Positions 19,453 through 28,859 of a stretch of 64,000 nt of DNA are shown piece after piece. Numbering within the stretch: the stretch's first letter is position 1; each line of letters begins with the position of its first letter. Source of the DNA: VAZQ01 sp963756715 (GTDB lineage: Bacteria > Pseudomonadota > Alphaproteobacteria > Rhizobiales > Xanthobacteraceae). The translations under genes were made by a program, and so were the position numbers. The notes under the pieces were generated by a model. The model saw nothing but the letters and a program-made list of their open reading frames with translations, was not told the DNA's origin and did no database searches. The stretch is from positions 1 to 64,000 of the forward strand of contig CAVWOV010000007.1 in assembly GCA_963756715.1 (NCBI GenBank), given 5' to 3'.

Positions 19453-20752
19453 TTATGGCTTCGGGGGCGCGTAGGCAGAGGGATCGACGGCGTCCGGGCG
19501 CCCCGCGATCGACAGGCTGGTGCGGCGCGCGGGAGTTTCGGCAATGATCCGGCCGCGACGGACAACGAAGAGCCGCGTTGCACGTAAGCGGATCGCCTCG
19601 ATCGGGTCTTTCGCCTGCAGCACGATGAAGTCGGCGTTGCAGCCGACGGCGAGGCCATAGCCTTCGAGGTCCATGATCTTCGCCGGATTGGTCGTCACCG
19701 CGTCGAAGCAGAAGCGCATCGCCTCGCGGCTGGTGAGCTGCGCCGACGTGCAGGCCCATATGCGCGACGTCGAGCATGTCGGCGCCGCCCAGCGAATACC
19801 AAGGGATCCATGCAGCAATCCTGGCCGAAGGCGACATTGATCCCGTATGTGCGCATTTCCGGCACGCGGGTCATGCCGCGGCGCTTCGGATAGGTGTCGT
19901 GGCGGCCCTGCAAGACGATGTTGATGAGCGGATTGGCGATCGCCTGCACGCCCGCCTCGGCCATCAGCGGCAGGAGCTTGGAGACGTAGTAGTTGTCCAT
20001 GGAGTGCATGGAGGTGAGATGCGAGCCGGCGACGCGCCCATGTAAGCCCGAGCCGCTGGGTCTCGCAGGCCAGCGTCTCGATGTGGCGCGAGAGCGGATC
20101 GTCGCTCTCGTCGCAATGCATGTCGACGCGCAGGCCGCGCTTGTGCGGCGATCTCGCAGAGCGCCGCGACGCTCGCCGCGCCGTCCGCCATGGTGCGCTC
20201 GAAATGCGGGATGCCGCCGACCACGTCGACGCCCTTGTCGAGCGCGCGGTCGAGGTTCTTGCGCCGCCGCGGGACGAGCGGAAGTAGCCGTCCTGCGGGA
20301 AGGCGACGAGCTGCAGGTCGATGATAGGGCGCGACCTGGCTGCTTCACGTCGAGCAGCGCGTCGACGGCGAGCAGCCGGTCGTCGCAGATGTCGACGTGG
20401 CTGCGGATCGCGAGCAGGCCCTGCGCGACCGCGAGGTCGCAATAGCGCAACGCCCGCTCCACCACGGCCTCAGACGGTGAGCAACGGCTTGAGTTCGCCC
20501 CAGAGCGCGATGCCTTCCAGCAGCGTTCCCGATTGATTGAGGCGAGGGAGACCGAGCGACAGGTCGCATCCATGTGGAAATGAAGTCGACGAAGGGCGGC
20601 GACACCAGGCAGCCGCTCGCGTCAATGGTCCGCGCCGCTTCGGCCGCGATGGCGCGATCAACGGCTGCGATGCGTCCGCCGGTTGTGGCGATGTCGATGC
20701 CGGTCCTGCCGTCGGGCAGCGTTGCATTGCGGACGATCAGGTCGAAATTCAA
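19453..20752 (-). pseudogene. codA: Cytosine deaminase (CodA-type amidohydrolase), broken by about ten indels
   Basis: Cytosine deaminase hydrolyses cytosine to uracil and ammonia. Joining pieces from all three minus frames gives ~430 aa, the length of E. coli CodA (427 aa). In order the pieces are: start MNFDLIVRNATLPDGRTG; metal motif FHFHMDAT; LNQSGTLLEGIALWGELK (substrate Gln); DLQLVAFPQDGYF; VDMHCDESDDP; SHLTSMHS; GRHDTYPKRRGMTR; FGQDCCMDPWYSLGGADML; VGCNADFIVLQAKDP. The frame changes near 20590, 20575, 20485, 20345, 20328, 20270, 20150, 20045, 19805 and 19748, each by one base. Conserved residues survive at every junction, so errors in the sequence are more likely than decay. The catalytic Asp of GQD is kept although CodA has HD there. 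A related aminohydrolase specificity (isocytosine, triazine) cannot be excluded. Confidence 0.8.
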
Positions 20753-21060
20753 GCGTTCACCGCAAATCTTTGATGGACGGACTGAGCCCCTACGGGATCA
20801 TCGGCGCTGCGCGCGGTCTCGACAAGAGCCACGTTCGAGGGGACCGACGCGATCGGCTTCAGGTCAAGCGAATGCCCAAGGCTTGGTCAGCGGGGCGGCC
20901 GATTGAGCAACGCCGTGGCTCTCGGCCGAATGGTCACGCTATCGCAACTCACGGCCGCATGACCGGGAATTGGCTTTTGACTCGGCCGCACGAACGTTCC
21001 CATACTTGACGGCCGGTTGGAGATCATGCCGGTCGCTACAGTCGGATGATCCGCTCCCCG
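20753..21060. promoter_or_regulatory. Divergent gene-free region between codA and the Mo hydroxylase genes
   Basis: 308 bases between two divergent transcription units, so both promoters should be here. No reliable gene was found. A minus-strand frame at about 20760-20880 reads moderately protein-like (for example SNVALVETARSADDPVGAQS) and ends in a stop just before codA, which could be a relic, but it has no start or recognised family. No clear palindrome was noticed. Confidence 0.35.
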
Positions 21061-21939
21061 ATGAAACCCGCCCCCTTCAAGTATGTGGCCGCACGCTCGG
21101 TCGATGAGGCGCTGGCCCGGAAGGCCGAGCACGGCGACGAGGCCCGCTTCCTGGCGGGCGGCCAGAGCTTGATGCCGGCACTGAATTTCCGGCTGTCCCA
21201 GCCAGCCATGCTGATCGACATCAACCTGCTCGCCGGCCTCGACGGCGTGGTGCGGCAGGCCGGTGGCAGATTGCGGATTGGCGCGCTGACCAGATACCGG
21301 ACGCTGCAACGAGATCTGGACGTGGCGCGTTATCTGCCGCTGCTGCACGAAGCCATCCCGCACATTGCGCATCCGCAGATCCGCAATCGCGGAACGCTTG
21401 GCGGCAATCTCGCGCATGCGGATCCGGCCTCCGAAATGCCCGCGGTCGTGCTGGCGTTGCGCGGCAGGTTGCGTGCGCGGTCCGTCGGTGGCGAGCGGTG
21501 GATCGAGGCCGCAGATTTCTTTGTTGGTGCGCTGACCACGGCACTGCGGCCCGACGAGATGCTGATGGAAGTCGAGCTCCCGGAGTTGCCGCCTCGAACT
21601 GGTACCTGTTTCATGGAAGTTGCACGGCGCCGTGGGGATTTCGCCTTGATGGGGGTCGCCGTCATGCTGTCGCTGCGCGAAGATGGCTCCTGCGCGGATG
21701 CGCGTCTCGCCTTTTGCAGCGCCGGCGACCGTCCGGTGGACGCCGCCGAAGCGGCAGGATCGCTGATCGGCAGCCGTCTCGCCGAAAAGGATGTTCGCGA
21801 AGCCGCCGGGCTCGTGGGACGGGCTATCGAGCCGCACGGCAGTATTCATGCAAGCCCAGGGTATCAGCGGCATCTCGCCGGCGTACTCGCCCGCCGCGCG
21901 CTCTCTACCGCCGCGCAGCGCGCAGCGGCAGACCATTAA
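21061..21939 (+). CDS. Molybdenum hydroxylase FAD subunit (CoxM/CutM type)
   Basis: 292 aa FAD-binding subunit of a three-subunit xanthine-dehydrogenase-family enzyme. It passes electrons from the iron-sulfur subunit to the acceptor. The FAD motifs are FLAGGQSLMPALNFRL (~residues 31-46) and RNRGTLGGNLAHADPASEMP (~residues 115-134). The C-terminal CO dehydrogenase flavoprotein domain follows. I take ATG 21061 (MKPAPFKYV), the usual start of this family; ATG 21046 is in frame and possible. It is first in an operon with the 2Fe-2S and Mo subunits, 22 bases before the next gene. Confidence 0.9.
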   Translation: MKPAPFKYVAARSVDEALARKAEHGDEARFLAGGQSLMPALNFRLSQPAMLIDINLLAGLDGVVRQAGGRLRIGALTRYRTLQRDLDVARYLPLLHEAIPHIAHPQIRNRGTLGGNLAHADPASEMPAVVLALRGRLRARSVGGERWIEAADFFVGALTTALRPDEMLMEVELPELPPRTGTCFMEVARRRGDFALMGVAVMLSLREDGSCADARLAFCSAGDRPVDAAEAAGSLIGSRLAEKDVREAAGLVGRAIEPHGSIHASPGYQRHLAGVLARRALSTAAQRAAADH

Positions 21940-21961
21940 GTGCTGGCAGGAGCGTTTCACA

Positions 21962-22444
21962 ATGATGATGGACCAGCACGACATCGTCGTCACGGTGAAC
22001 GGAACGCGCCACCGGCGGCAGGTTGAATCGCGGTTGCTGCTGAGCGATTTCATCCGCCATGACCTCCTGCTCGCCGGTACCCATGTCGGCTGCGAGCACG
22101 GCGTCTGCGGCGCCTGCACGGTGCTTTACGACGGTCTGCCGGTGCGTTCCTGCCTCATGCTAGCGGCGCAAGCGGACGGCCGCGAGATCGTGACGGTCGA
22201 AGGACTGGCACCGGACCGCGACCGGCTGCATCCGCTGCAGGAGGCTTTCCACGAATGCCATGGCCTGCAGTGCGGCTATTGCACGCCCGGCATTCTAATG
22301 ACCATGAAGGCGTTTCTCGACGAGCATCCGGCACCGACCGAAGCCCAGATCCGCGAAGCGCTGTCGGGCAATCTGTGCCGCTGCACCGGCTATCAGCACA
22401 TCGTCGATGCGGTGATGCTGGCGGCCAAGCAGATGGAGCGCTGA
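21962..22444 (+). CDS. Molybdenum hydroxylase 2Fe-2S subunit (CoxS/CutS type)
   Basis: 160 aa. Both iron-sulfur sites are present: the plant-type N-terminal cluster GCEHGVCGACTV with a later Cys (RSCLML), and the C-terminal helical cluster GLQCGYCTPGIL plus NLCRCTGY. It carries electrons from the Mo site to FAD. The start at 21962 lies after AGGAG and precedes the conserved IVVTVNGTRH strand; a longer in-frame version would overlap the upstream gene. Only two bases separate its stop from the Mo subunit. Confidence 0.93.
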   Translation: MMMDQHDIVVTVNGTRHRRQVESRLLLSDFIRHDLLLAGTHVGCEHGVCGACTVLYDGLPVRSCLMLAAQADGREIVTVEGLAPDRDRLHPLQEAFHECHGLQCGYCTPGILMTMKAFLDEHPAPTEAQIREALSGNLCRCTGYQHIVDAVMLAAKQMER

Positions 22445-22446
22445 GC

Positions 22447-24795
22447 ATGGCAACCCGCTATTTCGGCGCCCCCGTCAAACGCAACGAGGATCGGCGGCTG
22501 CTCACCGGCCAAGCGCTGTTCGTCGACGATGTCGAACTCCCGGGCATGCTGCATGCGGCGTTCTTGCGCAGCCAGGTCGCGCATGCGCGCATCGTCCGCA
22601 TTGATGCGACGGCGGCCCGCCAGCGCGAGGGTGTGATTGCAGTCTATACCGCCGACGGTCTCGGCGCCTACTGGCAGCCGGGGCCGCTGCTGGTGCCGCC
22701 GCCGCCGATTGTCGGCATCACCTTCAACCAGCGCACGCAGGTTCCGCTTGCTAAGGACAAGGTACGGCACGTCGGCGAACCGGTCGCGCTGGTTATCGCC
22801 GAGAGCCGCTATCTCGCCGAAGACGCGCTTGCCGATATCGAGCTTGAACTCGAACCATTGCCTGCCGTTGTCGATCTGGAAAAAGCGCTGCTGGACGGCT
22901 CGTCGCGCGTGCATGATGACGTAAGCGGCAATGTCGCCGCGCATGTCCGCCAGCGCAAGGGCGATTATGCGGCCGCGGCCGCGCGCGCCGATCGTCTCAT
23001 CCGCCGCCGTTTTTTCTACGACCATGGCGCGTCGATCCCGATGGAGACGCGCGGCGTGGTGGCGAGGTGGGACGCCCGCGCCGACCAATTGACCGTCTGG
23101 GACACTACTCAGGCGCCGGTGTTCATTCGCAACGGACTTGCCGGCATGCTCGGCCTTGGCGAGCGGCAGGTGCGGGTGATCGCGCCATTTGTCGGTGGCG
23201 GCTTCGGTCCTAAGATCATGATGTTCTATCCCGAAGAAGTATTGCTGCCGTGGGCAGCGATGAAGCTCGACCGGCCGGTGAAATGGATCGAAGATCGCCT
23301 TGAGCATTTCTTCGCCACCACCCACGAGCGTGGCCAGATCCACGATGCCGAAATAGCGCTCGATCGAAATGGCCGCATCCTTGGGATTAAGGATGTATTT
23401 CTGCACGACACTGGGGCGTACAATCCTTACGGGCTGACGGTGCCGATCAACAGCCAGTGTACGTTGCTGGGCCCGTATCTGGTGCCGGATTACGACAGCA
23501 CATTCACCGCCGTGTTCACCAATAAGCCGATTGTAACGCCTTATCGCGGCGCCGGGCGCCAGCACGGCGTCTTTGTCATCGAGCGGCTGCTCGACATCGC
23601 GGCGCGCGAACTCGGCATCGATCGCGCCGACATCCGCCGGCGGAATTTCATTCCGCCGGCGGCGTTTCCCTATAACAACGAGATCATTTACCAGGACTTC
23701 GCGCCGCTCGAATACGACAGCGGCGACTACGCGCCGACGCTCGACAAAGCGCTCGCCGCGATCGATTACGACCAGTTCCTCAAGGAGGAGCAGCCGCGGT
23801 TGCGGGCGGAAGGCCGGCACGTCGGCATCGCGGTCGCGTGTTACGTCGAAGGCACCGGCATCGGACCTTACGAGGGCGCCAAGGTGCAGGTGCAGGCCAA
23901 CGGCAAGGTCAGCGTTGCAACCGGCATCGGCACGCAGGGGCAGGGACATTTCACCAGCTTCGCCCAGATCGCTGCCGATCAGGTTGGTGTCGACGTGGCC
24001 GATGTCACCGTGGTGACCGGTGACACCGACCAGTTCTATTGGGGCGCCGGCACGTTCGCGAGCCGTGGCGCAGTGGTGGCCGGCAACGCCGTGAATGCGG
24101 CAGCTGGTGTCGTGCGCGAGAAGATTCTGCGGCTCGCGGCCGAGCATTTCGAATGCGCCGAAGACGATCTCGTGATCGAAAACGGCGAAGTCGCGATCGT
24201 TGGCGTTCCGGGGCGGTCGGTGCGGCTCGGGGAGTTGGCAGTCAAAGCAAATCCGATGCGCGGCGCGGTACGTCCCGGCACCGAGCCGGGGCTTGAGGCA
24301 ACGCGCTATTTCGGCCCGCCGCGTGGCGCCACGGCGAGCGGCGTCCATGCCATGATCGTTGAGATCGACCCGGAGACGCTGATGCTCGACATCCACAAAT
24401 ATGTGGTGGTCCACGATTGCGGCGCGGTCATTAATCCGCTGATCCTGGCGGGCCAGATCCACGGTGGCGTCGCGCAGGGCATCGGCAATGCGTTCTATGA
24501 GCAACTCGTGTTCGACGAGAGTGGGCAATTGCTGAATGCTTCGCTCGCCGACTATCTCCTGCCGACCGCGCTTGATGTGCCGCGCATGGAGCTTGCGCAC
24601 ACCGTCACGACCTCACCGCTCAATCCGCTCGGCATCAAGGGGGCGGGCGAAGCCGGCGCGATCCCGGTCGGCCCGCTGTTCGCACAGGCTATCGAGGATG
24701 CGCTTGGCCTGCCGGACAAAGGCATCGAACTGCTGGAAATTCCACTGAGCCCGAACCGGCTTTGGGAATTGGTGCTGGCGCCACGGCAAGCCTGA
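22447..24795 (+). CDS. Molybdenum hydroxylase large (Moco) subunit (CoxL/XdhB type)
   Basis: 782 aa molybdopterin cytosine dinucleotide subunit. It has the ald_Xan_dh_C domain at the N-terminus (GAPVKRNEDRRLLTGQALF) and Moco-binding domains after residue ~160. Landmarks are FVGGGFGPKIM (~residue 258), active-site loop PYRGAGRQHG (~residue 363), GTQGQGHFTSFAQIAAD, and catalytic Glu in KGAGEAGAIPVG near the C-terminus. The loop is of the RGAGR type, so this is not a form I CO dehydrogenase (which has AYXCSFR). It would hydroxylate an N-heterocycle or aldehyde; the divergent codA neighbour favours a pyrimidine or purine-like substrate, which is inference. Confidence 0.92.
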   Translation: MATRYFGAPVKRNEDRRLLTGQALFVDDVELPGMLHAAFLRSQVAHARIVRIDATAARQREGVIAVYTADGLGAYWQPGPLLVPPPPIVGITFNQRTQVPLAKDKVRHVGEPVALVIAESRYLAEDALADIELELEPLPAVVDLEKALLDGSSRVHDDVSGNVAAHVRQRKGDYAAAAARADRLIRRRFFYDHGASIPMETRGVVARWDARADQLTVWDTTQAPVFIRNGLAGMLGLGERQVRVIAPFVGGGFGPKIMMFYPEEVLLPWAAMKLDRPVKWIEDRLEHFFATTHERGQIHDAEIALDRNGRILGIKDVFLHDTGAYNPYGLTVPINSQCTLLGPYLVPDYDSTFTAVFTNKPIVTPYRGAGRQHGVFVIERLLDIAARELGIDRADIRRRNFIPPAAFPYNNEIIYQDFAPLEYDSGDYAPTLDKALAAIDYDQFLKEEQPRLRAEGRHVGIAVACYVEGTGIGPYEGAKVQVQANGKVSVATGIGTQGQGHFTSFAQIAADQVGVDVADVTVVTGDTDQFYWGAGTFASRGAVVAGNAVNAAAGVVREKILRLAAEHFECAEDDLVIENGEVAIVGVPGRSVRLGELAVKANPMRGAVRPGTEPGLEATRYFGPPRGATASGVHAMIVEIDPETLMLDIHKYVVVHDCGAVINPLILAGQIHGGVAQGIGNAFYEQLVFDESGQLLNASLADYLLPTALDVPRMELAHTVTTSPLNPLGIKGAGEAGAIPVGPLFAQAIEDALGLPDKGIELLEIPLSPNRLWELVLAPRQA

Positions 24796-24808
24796 TTCGG
24801 GTCGCCAC

Positions 24809-24838
24809 TTCCGGCACATGATCGACGACCGGAATTTT
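24809..24838 (+). terminator. Probable terminator after the Mo hydroxylase operon
   Basis: TTCCGG and CCGGAA pair across a 14-base loop and are followed directly by TTTT. It lies 14 bases after the large-subunit stop, in the 140-bp gap between convergent units. The stem is short, so confidence is moderate. Confidence 0.5.
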
Positions 24839-24935
24839 CACCTTGCAGCTCTTTTTCGGCGCAGCTGGTTCAACACCTCATCCGCAACCGTCATGGAGCC
24901 CTGTCTTCTTGAGATCTCGTGTGGCACCGTCCGTT

Positions 24936-26453
24936 CTAGCCGGTAAGCCGTCCCGTCTTCAGCGCCACCTTATCGATCTTTCCGACGGTCGTTTTGGGAA
25001 GGTGGGCGCAAATCTGAATGTCGCGCGGCAGCTTATACCGTGTCAGATGCTTGGCGAGGTAACGCGCCAGGGTTTCTGCCGCGATCGCCGCCGGCTCACG
25101 CGGGACGACGTACGCGACAAGCGCTTCTCCGCGATAACTGTCGGGAACGCCGATAACCGCAGCTTCCACGACGGCGGGATGAGAGCAAAGCACCTCCTCG
25201 ATTTCCCGTGGATAGACGTTAAATCCGCCGACGATCGCCATGTCCTTCTTGCGGTCCCGAATGAAGAGATAGCCGTCCGCATCGAGCGAACCGATGTCGC
25301 CGGTATAGAGCCAGCCGTCTCTCAGTGCTGCTGCCGTCTCCTCCGGGCGGTTTCGATAACCGGCCATGATCTGAGGCCCGCGGGCGCGTATTTCGCCGGG
25401 CTCGTTGGTGGCGGGCGGTATCATGCCGGAGTCCAGATCGACGATCTCGATATCGGTCATCGGAGCGGCTACGCCGACCGATCCATGTTTGCGCATGCCC
25501 TCGCGCGGGTTGAAGGTCAGGACCGGCCCCGCTTCGCTCTGTCCATATCCTTCGCAAATCTTGCAGTTCGTTGCCGCCTCCCAGCGGCGCATGGTTTCCC
25601 CCGGCAGTGCCGATGCGCCGGAAAAGCATAGATTCAAAGACGAGAAATTCGTCGCCGCAAAATTCTCGTGCGCCATCAGGCCGACGAACAGCGTCGGGCT
25701 TCCCGCAAACAGGCTGACGCCGTGCGCTTCGATGGTTCGCAGGGTGTCGTCGGGACGGTAGCGCGGCAGAATTGACAGCGTGCCACTGCAGTAGGGCGCC
25801 AGCAGCAATCCCATTGCGATCGCGTAGGAATGATATATCGGCGTGACAATGAGGATCCTCTCATGCGCTCCGGACGGCAGCAGCGCCTCGCGTTGCGAGA
25901 CGTTGGCCGCTACCGCGGCGTGCGTGAGGTTGACGCCCTTGGAGCGTCCTGTCGTCCCGCCGGTATATTGCAGGATCGCGAGCGACTGCGGCTCGGGGAA
26001 CGATTGCAGCAAGCGACCTTCGGCGGCCCACCGCGTGAGACGCCCGGCGGCGTTTACTGAAATGATCCGGTCAATGCCGAGTTCGTCTGCCAACGGTCGC
26101 ACGACGTCCAACGCAGCATCACAGACGATCGCGGCCGGTGCGGCATCCGACAGGATCGATCGCAATTCATGCGCCGTATAGGCGGGATTGAGCGGGACGA
26201 CCTGCGCATGCGCCGCTAGTGTCCCGTATGTCGCAATCGCCGCGTCCATCGAATTGGCCATGATCAGCGCGACACGGCCGCCGCCGACGCCGGAACCCAA
26301 TTCCTCGGCAAAACTGGCGACGCACGACAGATATTCTCGGTAGGTCAACTGTTCATCCGTGCAGCGCAGCGCGATGCGGTCCGGGGTGGCGTCACCGGCC
26401 GCCGCCAGCATGTGCAGCACCGTCGGATAGATATGCGGCATTGTGAATGTCAT
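24936..26453 (-). CDS. AMP-dependent acyl-CoA synthetase/ligase
   Basis: 505 aa member of the ANL superfamily that activates a carboxylic acid as acyl-AMP and then acyl-CoA. Motifs: P-loop YTGGTTGRSKGV (~residue 155), GYGQSEAGP (A5, ~residue 300), YTGDIGSLDADGYLFIRDR (A7-A8), and the C-terminal Lys in PKTTVGKIDKVAL. I start at ATG 26453 (MTFTMPHIYP) rather than the in-frame 26549, because the latter would overlap the upstream ligase. It is the last gene of the liv operon, suggesting that the imported ligand is a carboxylate that becomes CoA-activated. Acid specificity unknown. Confidence 0.87.
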   Translation of the reverse strand: MTFTMPHIYPTVLHMLAAAGDATPDRIALRCTDEQLTYREYLSCVASFAEELGSGVGGGRVALIMANSMDAAIATYGTLAAHAQVVPLNPAYTAHELRSILSDAAPAAIVCDAALDVVRPLADELGIDRIISVNAAGRLTRWAAEGRLLQSFPEPQSLAILQYTGGTTGRSKGVNLTHAAVAANVSQREALLPSGAHERILIVTPIYHSYAIAMGLLLAPYCSGTLSILPRYRPDDTLRTIEAHGVSLFAGSPTLFVGLMAHENFAATNFSSLNLCFSGASALPGETMRRWEAATNCKICEGYGQSEAGPVLTFNPREGMRKHGSVGVAAPMTDIEIVDLDSGMIPPATNEPGEIRARGPQIMAGYRNRPEETAAALRDGWLYTGDIGSLDADGYLFIRDRKKDMAIVGGFNVYPREIEEVLCSHPAVVEAAVIGVPDSYRGEALVAYVVPREPAAIAAETLARYLAKHLTRYKLPRDIQICAHLPKTTVGKIDKVALKTGRLTG

Positions 26454-26487
26454 CGAGGTCGCCCGTATGGAGTCGCCGCGTCTATCG

Positions 26488-28131
26488 TTATCTGGACGGC
26501 GGCTTTCGCTCGTCGGCGTGGCGAATGCGTCCGCCGCCGTGGGCGTCACGATCCCATGTCTTGTCGGTCACGCCGCGTTCGCGCAGCTTGTACTTCTGCA
26601 CCTTGCCGCTCTCGGTGCTCGGCAGTTCGTCCATGAATTCGAGATAGCGTGGGACCGCGAAATAGGGCAAGCGGGGCTCGCAAAACGCGATCAGTTCGGC
26701 TGCCGTCACCGTTTGGCCTGGATTGAGGATGACGGCCGCCATCACTTCATCCTCCGCGAGCGAAGAGCGGACGGGAAATGCCGCGGCGTTCGCGACCGCC
26801 GGGTGGCTGAGCAACACCTGCTCGACTTCGAACGAGGAGATGTTTTCGCCGCGACGGCGGATCGCATCTTTGAGACGATCGACAAAGCGGAAGTAACCGT
26901 CGGATTGACGGACAACGCGATCTCCGGTGTGAAACCAGAGGTTACGCCATGCTTCGACGGTTTTCTCCGGCATGCCGAAATATCCGGTGGCGAAGGCAAA
27001 CGGATCGTCGGCGCGGACGAGCAGCTCGCCGGCGGTGTCGTCCGCGACGTCGTTGTCCTGATCGTCGACCACGCGGGCCTGAAAGCGCTCGAAGACCGGG
27101 CCCATCAGGCCGGGCTTTTGCCGATCGATCGTCGTGCCGAGCACGAAGTTCGATTCGGTCGATCCCCAGCCGTCGAGGAGGTGAATACCGGTGCGTCGCG
27201 TGAATTCTTCGTGAAACTGCGCCGGCACGCCGGGCGCGAGCGCAATCCGCACCGCATGAGCGGTCTCTTCCGGCGACGTCGGCCGCGATAGCAGGATCGG
27301 CACCATGGCGCCGAGCAGGTAAGTGATGGTCGCCCGGTGACGCGCGAGTGACGGATAAAATCCAGAGGCGGAAAACCGCTTTTCGTAGCAAACGTGCGAG
27401 CCGATCAGCAGCGCCTGGTAAAACGTGTTGAGCGCGTTGGTGTGGAACAGCGGCAGGCTGGTGCAGAGGATGTCGTCTTCGCGCAATTGCAGCAGCGCGG
27501 CGGTGTTGACACCCCACCAGAAATACTGTGCATGCGGACAACACACGCCCTTCGATGGGCCGGTGGTGCCGGAGGTGTAGAGGATCATCGCCGGATCGCC
27601 GGGCCGTACCGGCACGCTCGCAATCCGTTCGCCGCCTGGCGGCCGCACTGTGGCGGTGACGTTTCCCAGGCGCACGTCAGCATCGGGGCCGATCAGCCAG
27701 ATGGCTTCGACCGCAAGCGACGAGGCGTCGAGATAGCGCAGATTTTCGGCGTATGCTGCTTCCATCACCAGCAGCCGCGCGCCGCAATTCGACAGGATGT
27801 GCTGAAGCTGCGGTCCGCGCGAAGCGACATTGATCGGAACCGCGACGGCGCCGAGCCAGGCGCAACCGAGGAGGACTTCCAGGAACTCAATCCGGTTCGA
27901 GCAGATGATGGCGACGCGATCTTCGGCCTTGATGCCGGCCGAACGCAATGTGCCGGCGAAACGCGCTGCTGCTTCGCATGCGTCCGCGTAGGTCCATGTC
28001 AAATCGCCGGCGGTGACGAGGGGCTTTTGCCCAAAGCGTTCGGCTTGGCGGGTCAACATCGCGGGCAGCGTACGATCGGCCGGCGCGAACGATTGCGACC
28101 ATTGCGTCCGCAATTCTGAGGCTGAGACCAT
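26488..28131 (-). CDS. AMP-dependent acyl-CoA ligase (CaiC-like)
   Basis: 547 aa ANL-superfamily ligase, second of two in this operon. Motifs: YTSGTTGPSKGVCCPHAQ (~residue 185), LDGWGSTES (A5), FHTGDRVVRQSDGYFRFVDR (A7-A8), and ESGKVQKYKL with the C-terminal Lys. Sequence style is close to crotonobetaine/carnitine-CoA ligases (CaiC), but substrate cannot be fixed. The ATG at 28131 sits behind GGTGGA; a TTG at 28140 overlapping the livF stop is also in frame. It lies six bases after livF and 34 bases before the second ligase. Confidence 0.87.
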   Translation of the reverse strand: MVSASELRTQWSQSFAPADRTLPAMLTRQAERFGQKPLVTAGDLTWTYADACEAAARFAGTLRSAGIKAEDRVAIICSNRIEFLEVLLGCAWLGAVAVPINVASRGPQLQHILSNCGARLLVMEAAYAENLRYLDASSLAVEAIWLIGPDADVRLGNVTATVRPPGGERIASVPVRPGDPAMILYTSGTTGPSKGVCCPHAQYFWWGVNTAALLQLREDDILCTSLPLFHTNALNTFYQALLIGSHVCYEKRFSASGFYPSLARHRATITYLLGAMVPILLSRPTSPEETAHAVRIALAPGVPAQFHEEFTRRTGIHLLDGWGSTESNFVLGTTIDRQKPGLMGPVFERFQARVVDDQDNDVADDTAGELLVRADDPFAFATGYFGMPEKTVEAWRNLWFHTGDRVVRQSDGYFRFVDRLKDAIRRRGENISSFEVEQVLLSHPAVANAAAFPVRSSLAEDEVMAAVILNPGQTVTAAELIAFCEPRLPYFAVPRYLEFMDELPSTESGKVQKYKLRERGVTDKTWDRDAHGGGRIRHADERKPPSR

Positions 28132-28136
28132 GGCGA

Positions 28137-28859
28137 TCAATCCACCTTGCCGCCGAGATAGCTCGCCACGACCCGCGGATCGTGCGCCAAGCTGGCGGTC
28201 GGCCCACTGTGAACGATCGAGCCGGTTTCGAGGACGTAGCCGTAGTCGGCGGTTTCGAGGGCCGCACGGGCATTCTGCTCGACCAGCAGGATCGAGACGC
28301 CAAGCTCGCGCAGGCCGATCACGATGCGGAAAATCTCTCGCACGATCAACGGGGCAAGGCCGAGGCTCGGCTCGTCGAGCAGGAGCAGCTTCGGCTTCGC
28401 CATCAGCGCCCGGCCAAGTGCCAGCATTTGGCGCTCACCGCCCGACAAGGTGCCGGCCAATTGGCCGCGCCGTTCGAGCAGCCGCGGGAAGCGCGCGTAG
28501 ACGTCCTGCAGGTCACGTTGCACCGCCGTGTTGTCCCTCCATCGCGTATAGGCGCCCAAAATCAGATTGTCCGCCACGGACATTTCGGTGAAGAGCTCCC
28601 GTCGTTCCGGCACGAGGCAGATGCCGCGGCGGACGCGTTCTTCGGTAATCATAAGGCGGAGGTCTTGGCCCTCGTAGCGACTTTCCCCCGTCGACGGCAG
28701 CAGCCCCATGAGGGCCGCCAGCAGCGTTGTCTTGCCCGCGCCATTCGGGCCGATCACGGTCACGATGTGACCGGCTTGCATGTCGAGCGAAACGCCGCTC
28801 ACGGCTTCGACTTTGCCGTAGCTGACATGCAGATCGGTGACCGACAGCAGGGCCGTCAT
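28137..28859 (-). CDS. livF: Branched-chain amino acid-type ABC transporter ATPase LivF
   Basis: 240 aa ATPase. Walker A GPNGAGKTTLLAAL (~residues 37-50), signature LSGGERQMLALGRALM, Walker B LLLLDEPSLGLAP, and the short LivF-type C-terminus. It overlaps the LivMG fusion by four bases (ATGA), showing coupled translation. In this operon the system is expected to import an aromatic or other carboxylate rather than leucine, because two CoA ligases follow; that is inference from context. Confidence 0.93.
   Translation of the reverse strand: MTALLSVTDLHVSYGKVEAVSGVSLDMQAGHIVTVIGPNGAGKTTLLAALMGLLPSTGESRYEGQDLRLMITEERVRRGICLVPERRELFTEMSVADNLILGAYTRWRDNTAVQRDLQDVYARFPRLLERRGQLAGTLSGGERQMLALGRALMAKPKLLLLDEPSLGLAPLIVREIFRIVIGLRELGVSILLVEQNARAALETADYGYVLETGSIVHSGPTASLAHDPRVVASYLGGKVD

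Noticed and set aside
20887..22119. Long minus-strand open frame opposite the Mo hydroxylase FAD and iron-sulfur genes
   Set aside because: Antisense shadow of two genes with unambiguous family motifs.
22393..24600. 735-codon minus-strand frame opposite the large Mo subunit
   Set aside because: Antisense shadow; no recognisable domain, and the plus-strand gene is certain.
22447..24795. Form I aerobic CO dehydrogenase
   Set aside because: Active-site loop is PYRGAGR, without the Cys of the AYXCSFR motif.
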